12,195 bases of DNA from JBBQVZ01 sp038211015 (GTDB lineage: Bacteria > Actinomycetota > UBA4738 > HRBIN12), in the NCBI GenBank assembly GCA_038211015.1, contig JBBQVZ010000107.1, positions 1 through 12,195 of the forward strand, in the 5' to 3' direction. Every line of letters begins with the position of its first letter. Within the stretch, counting starts at the first letter, position 1. Positions 7,327 to 12,195 of this stretch are shown here, in pieces. Position numbers and translations under genes: made by a program. The notes below the pieces were generated by a model. The model did no database searches. It saw nothing but the letters and a program-made list of their open reading frames with translations, and was not told the origin of the DNA.

Positions 7327-8406
7327 TCAGACGGTCGCGCCGGGAGCGCGCCGCCGGTTGCCGACGGTCACCGCCGCCGCGATCGCGACGAGCGCCGCGA
7401 CCGACAGCCACACGAGCCAAGGCAGCGCGGGGTTCGTGTCGGGCAGATGCGGGAACTGCATGCCCGCGGCCCGTGGGCTCGGCTGGCCGAACCCGCTCGC
7501 GTCGACCGCCAGGTCGTTGGTCAGCTCCCCGGCGAGCGCGTTCACGCGGATCTGCGTGAGCCACATCCCGTCGGTCGGCATCCACTTCATCCCGCGGTCC
7601 GACCGGAGGTCGGCCAGAAGCGATGGGGAGGCCTCCTGGCTGAACGCCTCGATCAGACCGTTCTGGTCCTCGTCGCCGTTCGTGCGCTCGGCCAGGGGAA
7701 GGGTGGCCGGGCGGACGTCGGTCAACAGGTACACGTCCGCGCGGACCAGGTCCTTCTCATCGCGGCCGAGCGCGAGGATCCGAAGCGGCACCCACGGGTT
7801 CGGCGTGGGGATCACCACGTGGACCGGAGTGCCCTGGCCCTGTTGCACGCCCTGCTCGTTCGCGCGTCCGACGTCGAATTTCACGGCCATGAAGATCGGG
7901 CTCCGAGACGCGTAGAACTCCAACACCTCGGGCGCGTCGGGCGGGAGGAAGAACCCGTGGTCGCTCGCCCAATCACCGACGTCGGCCGCGCCGCCTTTCA
8001 GGACCGTGATGTCGAGCGCGTCGATCTGCGTCTCCAGCAGCACCGTCGCGCCGCCCGCGCTGTCGGCCGCGGCCAACACGGCGCCCTCGGGCGCGGGCGG
8101 CTGGGTCTCGAGGATCAGTCGCTGTAGGGTCCAGTCGCCACCCTTGATCACCTTGGTGGGCACGCCCGGGAGCGGCACGATCGAGCCGACCTCGGTCGCG
8201 TCGGCACCCGCGAACTCGAACGAGGTCACGTAGTGCTCGACGCCGTCGTGATACGCAGCGAGCGTCGTCGTCTTGAGCAGGCTGACGGTGCCGTTCGGGG
8301 TCACGAGTCCGCCACACGCGAGCGCGCTCCCGGTCGGGACGAGCACCAGGAGCGCGACGAGGGCGGAGAACGAAGTGCGGCGGGCGGGGCGTGGGCGGTG
8401 GGCCAT
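7327..8406 (-). CDS. DUF2330 domain exported protein with C-terminal membrane anchor
   Basis: Function unknown. The 359-residue product begins with a basic N-terminus and a hydrophobic signal (SFSALVALLVLVPTGSALA) ending directly before CGGLVTPNG, the conserved beginning of mature DUF2330 proteins. The body carries AYHDGVEHYVTSFEF and repeated references to proline- and acidic-rich loops, and ends with a transmembrane helix (LPWLVWLSVAALVAIAAAV) followed by NRRR, giving a type I topology with the bulk outside. The signal-junction cysteine is not in a canonical lipobox, so lipoprotein status is doubtful. The ATG at 8406 has a strong AGGAGG 6 nt upstream, which settles the start. The same frame is open to 10182 on the reverse strand, but that extension is antisense to two good genes. 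The cupredoxin gene follows after 14 nt. Confidence 0.9.
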   Translation of the reverse strand: MAHRPRPARRTSFSALVALLVLVPTGSALACGGLVTPNGTVSLLKTTTLAAYHDGVEHYVTSFEFAGADATEVGSIVPLPGVPTKVIKGGDWTLQRLILETQPPAPEGAVLAAADSAGGATVLLETQIDALDITVLKGGAADVGDWASDHGFFLPPDAPEVLEFYASRSPIFMAVKFDVGRANEQGVQQGQGTPVHVVIPTPNPWVPLRILALGRDEKDLVRADVYLLTDVRPATLPLAERTNGDEDQNGLIEAFSQEASPSLLADLRSDRGMKWMPTDGMWLTQIRVNALAGELTNDLAVDASGFGQPSPRAAGMQFPHLPDTNPALPWLVWLSVAALVAIAAAVTVGNRRRAPGATV

Positions 8407-8421
8407 GAGGCTCCTCCTTCG
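8407..8421 (-). promoter_or_regulatory. Strong Shine-Dalgarno of the DUF2330 gene
   Basis: On the reverse strand AGGAGG lies 6 nt before the ATG at 8406. It decides the start and shows that the 2856-nt open frame extending to 10182 is not the real gene. Confidence 0.75.
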
Positions 8422-8451
8422 CGAGATGGGTTGGGACGGGCCCCGACGCGG

Positions 8452-8464
8452 TACGGTTCCCGGC
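8452..8464 (+). promoter_or_regulatory. Putative -10 element of a leaderless DUF2277 transcript
   Basis: TACGGT at 8452-8457 is 7 nt from the ATG at 8465, and there is no Shine-Dalgarno. TTGGGA at 8431-8436 could be a -35, with a short spacer of 15 nt. The 58-bp gap also holds the start region of the divergent DUF2330 gene. Confidence 0.45.
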
Positions 8465-8665
8465 ATGTGTCGAAGCATCAAGACGCTCCGCAGGCCGGAC
8501 GAGACCGCCACCGAAGAAGAGATCCGCGCCGCCGCGCTGCAGTTCGTGCGGAAGGTCAGCGGGTACCGCACGCCATCGCGCAAGAACGAGGAGGCGTTCA
8601 ACGCCGCCGTCAGCGAGGTCGCCTCGGCGTCCCAGCGTCTCCTCGAGCGCGTGTCGGCTCTCTGA
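8465..8665 (+). CDS. DUF2277 family small protein
   Basis: Function unknown; a small cytoplasmic protein with no signal or membrane segment. The 66-residue product begins MCRSIKTLRRPDETATEEEI and continues AALQFVRKVSGYRTPS, then an alpha-helical stretch (AFNAAVSEVASASQRLLERV). This matches the whole DUF2277 family in order and length, including the conserved MCR-x-IKTL start. The ATG at 8465 is supported by that family start and by the TACGGT box. The frame is open upstream, but the upstream part is antisense to the DUF2330 gene. It stands between a divergent exported protein and a decarboxylase, neither an obvious partner. C2 is at a family-conserved position, and a role in metal or thiol chemistry would be speculation. 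Confidence 0.9.
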   Translation: MCRSIKTLRRPDETATEEEIRAAALQFVRKVSGYRTPSRKNEEAFNAAVSEVASASQRLLERVSAL

Positions 8666-8682
8666 CGCCGGCTGACGGCGTC
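8664..8682 (+). terminator. GC hairpin at the end of the DUF2277 gene
   Basis: GACGCCG (8664-8670) pairs perfectly with CGGCGTC (8676-8682) around the 5-nt loop GCTGA. The stem begins inside the TGA stop. No T-tract follows. A putative promoter for the decarboxylase begins 5 nt later, so the hairpin may insulate the two genes. Confidence 0.4.
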
Positions 8683-8687
8683 GCCGG

Positions 8688-8700
8688 TACGATGGGCGAC
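8688..8700 (+). promoter_or_regulatory. Putative -10 element of a leaderless decarboxylase transcript
   Basis: TACGAT at 8688-8693 is 7 nt from the ATG at 8701, with no Shine-Dalgarno and no good -35. It is the fourth instance in this window of the same TAnnnT-to-start spacing. Confidence 0.45.
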
Positions 8701-10095
8701 ATGTACCCGCTCGACCCGAAGCCCGACGATATGCGCGAGATGGGCGAGGCCGCGGTCGAATTCCTGATCGGGTTCATCCACGGTCTGGACGAGGCGCCGA
8801 CGACGAACGTGGGCGGTTCGATCGAGCTCGCGCGCTCGCTCCGGGCGTCGCCGCCCGAAGAGGGCGGCTCCTTCGCCGACGTCTTCGAAGACTTCAAGGC
8901 GGCGGCGGCTGCCGCGTACGAGACTTGCGGTCCCGGCTATCTGCCGTACATCCCCGGCGGCGGTCTGTACGCGGCGTCGTTGGCGCAGTTCCTGGCCATG
9001 GGCGTGAACCGGTTCCCGAACCTGTGGGAGGTCGCGCCCGGTATGCAGCAGATCGAGGAGAACGTGGTGCGTTGGCTCTGCGATCTGTTCGCGTTCCCGC
9101 CGGAGTCCCGCGGCATCCTCACGAGTGGAGGGTCGATCGCCACGCTCTCCGCGGTCGTCACGGCCCGTCACACGAAGCTCGGCACGGAGTTCGGCGACGG
9201 TACCTACTACGTGAGCGACCAGGCGCACGCATCGGTGTCGAAGGCGGCGACGATCGCCGGCTTCTCTGAGCGGAACCTCCGCGTGGTGCCGACCGACGCC
9301 GAGCTGCGGATGGACCCCGATGCCCTGCGAGCGATGATCCGAGAGGATCGCGGGGCGGGTCTGCGGCCGTTCCTGGTGGTGCCGGCGGCGGGGACGACGA
9401 ACACGGGCGCGATCGACCCACTGAGCGACGTCGCCGAGATCGCCGAGGCCGAAGGACTGTGGATGCACGTGGACGCGGCGTACGGAGGGTTCTTCCAGCT
9501 GACCGAACGCGGGCGCGAGCGGTTCCACGGGATCGAGCGCGCCGACTCCATCACGCTCGATCCGCACAAGGGTCTGTTCCTGCCGTACGGGACCGGATCG
9601 CTGATCGTTCGCGAGGGTGCGAGGCTCCACGACGCGATGTACGCGGGCGCGGCCTATCTGCAGGACCGCGCGCCGGAGGGCGAGCTCCCCAACGTCAACG
9701 AGTACTCGCCCGAGCTCTCCAGGGATCACCGCGGCTTCCGCGTGTGGCTGCCGCTGAAGCTCCACGGTGTGGGTGCGTTCCGGGAAGCGCTCGACGAGAA
9801 GCTCGACCTGAGCCGGCATCTGCACGCGTCGCTCTCGGAGGAGCCGGCGATCGAGATGCCGTGGGAGCCGCAGCTCACGGTCACGCCGTTCCGCCTGGCG
9901 GGGGCCGACGACGACGCCAACCGCCGGTTCCTGGCGCGGATCAACGCGTCGCCTCGGGTGTACCTGTCGAGCACGACCATCCGGGGGCGTTACACGATCA
10001 GGGCCTGCGTCCTCAGTCATCGGACGCACCGTGACCGGATCGACGAGTGCATCGACATCGTCACTGACGCGGCGCGCGAGCTGGCGGGAGCGTGA
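8701..10095 (+). CDS. PLP-dependent group II decarboxylase (aromatic amino acid/glutamate decarboxylase superfamily)
   Basis: Probably decarboxylates an amino acid using pyridoxal phosphate; the substrate is unknown. The 464-residue product is a normal length for the family. It contains PGYLPYIPGGGLYAASLAQF (substrate-side N-terminal region), TSGGSIATLSA (PLP phosphate region), SDQAHASVSKAA with the ring-stacking H176, HVDAAYGG with D258, and the Schiff-base lysine K290 in LDPHKGLFLPYGTG. The GLFLPYGTG after the lysine differs from animal aromatic decarboxylases (HKWLL) and resembles bacterial proteins that are only loosely annotated. I chose the ATG at 8701 because MYPLDPKPDDMREMG begins the family homology and a TAnnnT box precedes it; the frame is otherwise open to 8233. 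An Fpg-like gene follows after 4 nt, so the two are probably co-transcribed. Confidence 0.88.
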   Translation: MYPLDPKPDDMREMGEAAVEFLIGFIHGLDEAPTTNVGGSIELARSLRASPPEEGGSFADVFEDFKAAAAAAYETCGPGYLPYIPGGGLYAASLAQFLAMGVNRFPNLWEVAPGMQQIEENVVRWLCDLFAFPPESRGILTSGGSIATLSAVVTARHTKLGTEFGDGTYYVSDQAHASVSKAATIAGFSERNLRVVPTDAELRMDPDALRAMIREDRGAGLRPFLVVPAAGTTNTGAIDPLSDVAEIAEAEGLWMHVDAAYGGFFQLTERGRERFHGIERADSITLDPHKGLFLPYGTGSLIVREGARLHDAMYAGAAYLQDRAPEGELPNVNEYSPELSRDHRGFRVWLPLKLHGVGAFREALDEKLDLSRHLHASLSEEPAIEMPWEPQLTVTPFRLAGADDDANRRFLARINASPRVYLSSTTIRGRYTIRACVLSHRTHRDRIDECIDIVTDAARELAGA

Positions 10096-10099
10096 GCGC

Positions 10100-10936
10100 G
10101 TGCCCGAGATGCCCGAGATACGGGCGCTATCGGAGCGGCTGGACGACGTGCTGCGAGGCGCCACGTTGCGGGCGCTCGACATGCTGCAGTTCTCGTCGCT
10201 GAAGACCTACGCTCCCCGACCCGAAGAGCTCCTCGGCCGCACGATCGAGCATGTGAGCCATCGCGGGAAGTACGTGGTGATCGATCTGACCGATGGCTAC
10301 CGGTTGCTGTTCCACCTCTCGCAGGGCGGGCGCGCCGACGTCGAATCGCCTCCCAAGTCGACGAAACCTCGTGGCTGCGTCCTGCGGATCCGCGCGACCG
10401 ACCGGCCCAGCGTGCTCCTCAAGGAGTTCGGCAAGGAGCGCAAGGCGGGATGGTGGGTGCTCGCTCCCGGTGACGACGGGCCGCTCGAGAAGCTGGGGCC
10501 CGAGGTGCTGTCGGACGAGTTCGCCGCGTGGGTGCACGAGACAGACGATGCGCGGCGTGTGCACACCATCCTCCGCGACCAGCGAACCGTGGCCGGCGTC
10601 GGTCGCGGCTACAGCGACGACATCCTGCACCTCGCGCGGCTGTCACCCTATGCGGTGTTGGGGAAGCTCCATACGGAGGAACGTGAGCGGCTGATGGAGT
10701 CGACGCGCGCGGTCATGGTCGAAGCGCTCGAGGCCGAGCGCGGGCGTACCGGCGGGCTCCCCACCAAGATCGGCGATCACTTCACCGTCCACGGCAAGTA
10801 CGGGGAGCCGTGCCCTCGGTGCGGACAGGATCTGCGGCGCGTGAGCTACGAGTCGCACGAGGTCACGTACTGCCCCGCGTGCCAGACCGGCGGCAAGATC
10901 CTGGCGGACCGGCGATTGTCCCGCCTGGTCCGGTAG
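10100..10936 (+). CDS. Fpg/Nei-family DNA glycosylase, divergent
   Basis: Probably a base-excision repair DNA glycosylase/AP lyase for oxidised bases. The 278-residue product starts MPEMPE, so the processed N-terminal Pro2 nucleophile and Glu3 are kept. K57 in HRGKYVVID matches the conserved lysine. The zinc finger is intact: C238-x2-C241-x16-C258-x2-C261. Two DNA phosphate contacts differ from E. coli Fpg: the Asn of GxGNxY in the helix-two-turn-helix is R169 (GVGRGYSDD), and the zinc-finger Arg, five residues before the third Cys, is H253. A 16-residue tail follows the normal CPACQ end. GTG at 10100 is chosen because it gives MPEMPE; GGGAG lies 9 nt upstream, and the decarboxylase stop is 4 nt before it. 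A catalytic enzyme seems likely, with altered specificity possible. Confidence 0.88.
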   Translation: MPEMPEIRALSERLDDVLRGATLRALDMLQFSSLKTYAPRPEELLGRTIEHVSHRGKYVVIDLTDGYRLLFHLSQGGRADVESPPKSTKPRGCVLRIRATDRPSVLLKEFGKERKAGWWVLAPGDDGPLEKLGPEVLSDEFAAWVHETDDARRVHTILRDQRTVAGVGRGYSDDILHLARLSPYAVLGKLHTEERERLMESTRAVMVEALEAERGRTGGLPTKIGDHFTVHGKYGEPCPRCGQDLRRVSYESHEVTYCPACQTGGKILADRRLSRLVR

Positions 10937-10943
10937 TGAGACC

Positions 10944-11216
10944 TCAGGGCCGGACGTATTTCTCGAGCGCGGCGCGAGCAACCTCGCTCACCGTGCGTCC
11001 TTCGGCTTTGGCCTTCGCCCGCGTGCGTCGATACAGCGTGTCGCCGACCCTGTAGCTGATCCTGGGCGACACCCCACTCTCCAGGGCTGGACGCCCGCCT
11101 TTGGTCGGCTCGCGCGTTGCCTTCCCAAGATCGAATCCGCGCTCAGCCTCTTCAGCGAGCTTCTCGGTCCGATCTCGGCTGAGGGTCTTGCCGCTCTTCG
11201 TCTTCGATCTGGCCAT
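10944..11216 (-). CDS. Ribbon-helix-helix (CopG-like) protein, possible orphan antitoxin
   Basis: A small DNA-binding protein that probably regulates its own or a neighbouring promoter. The 90-residue product has a basic N-terminus and a helical LAEEAERGFDLGKATREP stretch like those in actinobacterial RHH antitoxins. It continues with GGRPALESGVSPRISYRVGD, where the beta strand is at about 51-57, and then two helices (LYRRTRAKAKAEGRTVSEVARAALEKYV) that fit the RHH fold with the turn at about 72-76. The ATG at 11216 is supported by GGGAGG 7 nt upstream. No toxin-like ORF lies beside it: a 7-bp convergent gap separates it from the glycosylase, and the 193 bp upstream hold no plausible gene. It may be a lone antitoxin-type regulator or the remnant of a pair. 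Confidence 0.82.
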   Translation of the reverse strand: MARSKTKSGKTLSRDRTEKLAEEAERGFDLGKATREPTKGGRPALESGVSPRISYRVGDTLYRRTRAKAKAEGRTVSEVARAALEKYVRP

Positions 11217-11345
11217 CGCTGTGCCTCCCCCCAGGTAGAGCAGGCGATCATCGCCGTCATCGACTGCGGGGATCCGGAAGCGCAGCGTCGCATGCTCGAT
11301 GACGTGTCGACTGCGCGATCGGCTGACGCGATGTTTGGTGAAGAG

Positions 11346-11374
11346 ACCTTAGCAGGTTCTGTCGGACAAAACAA
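11346..11374 (-). promoter_or_regulatory. Candidate promoter of the RHH gene
   Basis: On the reverse strand TTGTTT (complement of 11369-11374) and TAAGGT (complement of 11346-11351) are separated by exactly 17 nt, a good sigma-70-type spacing. Transcription would start near 11339, leaving a leader of about 120 nt before the ATG at 11216, which carries its own Shine-Dalgarno. The -35 has 4 of 6 matches to TTGACA. Confidence 0.4.
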
Positions 11375-11393
11375 GCCCGCCGGGTTCATCCGG

Positions 11394-11409
11394 TAGCGTG
11401 GCGCCGGCC
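11394..11409 (+). promoter_or_regulatory. Possible -10 element of the MFS gene
   Basis: TAGCGT at 11394-11399 fits TAnnnT, but the ATG at 11410 is 10 nt away, longer than in the other four examples. A GTG at 11398, in frame, would overlap the hexamer. No Shine-Dalgarno is present. Weaker than the other putative -10 elements here. Confidence 0.25.
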
Positions 11410-12195
11410 ATGGCCGATGACGACAAACCCTCGAACCCGCCCGAGTCGCACACACGGCAGGGCTTCCTCGCTCGCGTTCGCGCGCACCTCATGGATCTGA
11501 CCCCTCTCCACGAGTCGCGCGACTTCCGCCTGCTCTTCCTGGGGAAATCGGTCTCGGACTTCGGCGATGAGATCGTGGCGACGGTCGTTCCGTTCCAGGT
11601 GTATCAGCTGACGCATTCGACGCTCGCGGTCGGACTGCTCGGTCTCTGCGCGCTCGTGCCGGTCTTCGTGTTCCCGATCGTCGGGGGAGCGTTCGCCGAC
11701 GCGGTCGAGCGCCGCAGGTTCGTCATCGTGATGCACGTGCTCCTCGCGGTGATGTCGGCGCTCATGGCCGTGAACGCCTCGCTCGATGAGCCGCTGCTGT
11801 GGCCCCTCTACGTGTTCGCGACGCTGGCGGCCGGCCTCTACACGTTCAACCGGCCGGCCATGTCCACGTGGCCCGCCAGGCTCCTGCCGCCCGGTCTGCT
11901 GCCGTCGTCGAACGCGCTCGAGGCCGGGTTCGGCACGGTCGCCGGGATGTTGGGACCGGTTGTTGCCGGCATCCTCCTGCTGACCGTCCAGGCGACGGGC
12001 GCGTTCGTCTTCGACGTGTTCACGTTCCTGTTCGTCGTCGCGATGGTCTGGCGCATGAAGCCGTCCCCGCCGACGCACGAGGATGCTTCGGTCAGCTGGT
12101 CCGCGATCGTCGACGGGTTCCGGTTCCTGAAGGGCAAGCGGACGATCCAGTCGGTGTTCGCGGCCGATCTCATCGCGATGACCTTCGGGTTCCCC
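11410..12195 (+). CDS. MFS transporter, EntS-like exporter family (partial, C-terminus outside the window)
   Basis: A major facilitator superfamily transporter of the MFS_3/EntS-like group, likely an exporter of small molecules; the substrate is unknown. The ATG at 11410 gives 262 residues before the edge without a stop, about 60 percent of a typical 420-residue protein. The soluble N-terminal stretch of about 35 residues (MADDDKPSNPPESHTRQGF and so on) precedes the first helix. ESRDFRLLFLGKSVSDFGDEI is the family signature, followed by helices including VGLLGLCALVPVFVFPIVGG, VIVMHVLLAVMSALMAV and AFVFDVFTFLFVVAMVW. The charged motif A region reads GGAFADAVERRRF. A GTG 12 nt upstream could also start it. 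It diverges from the RHH gene, so that regulator may control it (inference from position only). Confidence 0.88.
   Translation, partial: MADDDKPSNPPESHTRQGFLARVRAHLMDLTPLHESRDFRLLFLGKSVSDFGDEIVATVVPFQVYQLTHSTLAVGLLGLCALVPVFVFPIVGGAFADAVERRRFVIVMHVLLAVMSALMAVNASLDEPLLWPLYVFATLAAGLYTFNRPAMSTWPARLLPPGLLPSSNALEAGFGTVAGMLGPVVAGILLLTVQATGAFVFDVFTFLFVVAMVWRMKPSPPTHEDASVSWSAIVDGFRFLKGKRTIQSVFAADLIAMTFGFP

Larger units (their letters stand above)
11217..11409. other. 193-bp intergenic region between divergent RHH and MFS genes
   Basis: The longest gap in the window, with visibly more A/T than its surroundings at 11330-11375. Its left edge holds the GGGAGG Shine-Dalgarno of the RHH gene. It also contains a candidate reverse-strand promoter and a CCGG-N6-CCGG inverted repeat (11380-11393) next to the MFS start. 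A plus-strand frame from 11211 to the TAG at 11394-11396 stays open but has no credible start, so I do not call it a gene. Confidence 0.5.

Noticed and set aside
7144..8127. A 327-codon plus-strand frame.
   Set aside because: It is antisense to the cupredoxin and DUF2330 genes, both of which have clear signals and domains. Its product is Arg-rich and without a domain.
7327..10182. A 951-codon open frame on the minus strand.
   Set aside because: Only its last 359 codons (8406 down to 7327) are a gene, marked by a signal peptide, DUF2330 similarity and a strong Shine-Dalgarno. The rest is antisense to DUF2277 and the decarboxylase and has no domain; long shadow frames are expected at this GC content.
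11380..11393. CCGG-N6-CCGG near the MFS start as an RHH operator.
   Set aside because: The half-sites are only 4 bp, self-complementary, and common in GC-rich DNA. Nothing links them to the RHH protein beyond position.
11211..11396. A plus-strand frame that reads plausibly (AIIAVIDCGDPEAQRRMLDD and so on) before the MFS gene.
   Set aside because: There is no in-frame start with a ribosome site, the only internal ATG gives about 34 residues, and part of the frame is antisense to the start of the RHH gene.

Overview
The window is GC-rich bacterial DNA, densely packed with genes on both strands. The gene content suggests a deep-branching or environmental Actinomycetota, possibly from a metagenome: a MoxR/DUF58/transglutaminase cluster, a small DUF2277 gene, a DUF2330 protein with a 'CGGLV' start to its mature part, an EntS-like MFS exporter, and several starts that look leaderless. 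This placement is inference; there is no rRNA or other phylogenetic marker. I see no tRNA, rRNA, CRISPR array, insertion sequence, prophage gene or origin.

Layout. (1) 1-757, minus: a SAM-dependent methyltransferase that runs off the left edge. It diverges from an agmatinase-type ureohydrolase (803-1831, plus). (2) 1872-6252, plus: a tight three-gene operon of MoxR ATPase, DUF58 membrane protein and TgpA-like membrane transglutaminase. An exported M23 (LytM) peptidase starts 25 nt later at 6278. (3) 6854-8406, minus: a DUF2330 exported and membrane-anchored protein followed by a membrane-anchored or exported cupredoxin with a complete type 1 copper site. The M23 frame has no stop where its domain ends and runs about 100 codons antisense into the cupredoxin gene. 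(4) 8465-10936, plus: DUF2277, a PLP-dependent group II decarboxylase, and a divergent Fpg/Nei-type DNA glycosylase 4 nt downstream. (5) 10944-11216, minus: a small ribbon-helix-helix protein of antitoxin type with no visible toxin. It is separated by a 193-bp, less GC-rich gap from a divergent MFS exporter (11410 to the right edge, plus).

How the genes fit together. MoxR, DUF58 and TgpA are a conserved trio whose substrate is unknown in most bacteria; the adjacent M23 peptidase and the exported DUF2330/cupredoxin pair give 2849-8406 an envelope theme. The other genes look like ordinary single-function housekeeping or accessory genes.

Control signals. Four plus-strand genes (803, 6278, 8465, 8701) have a TAnnnT -10-like hexamer 6-8 nt before the start codon and no Shine-Dalgarno. 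DUF2330, cupredoxin, RHH, the glycosylase and the methyltransferase instead have a recognisable Shine-Dalgarno. No complete undescribed system stands out. The best leads are the glycosylase with two altered DNA-contact residues, the M23/cupredoxin antisense overlap, and the DUF2330-cupredoxin pair.
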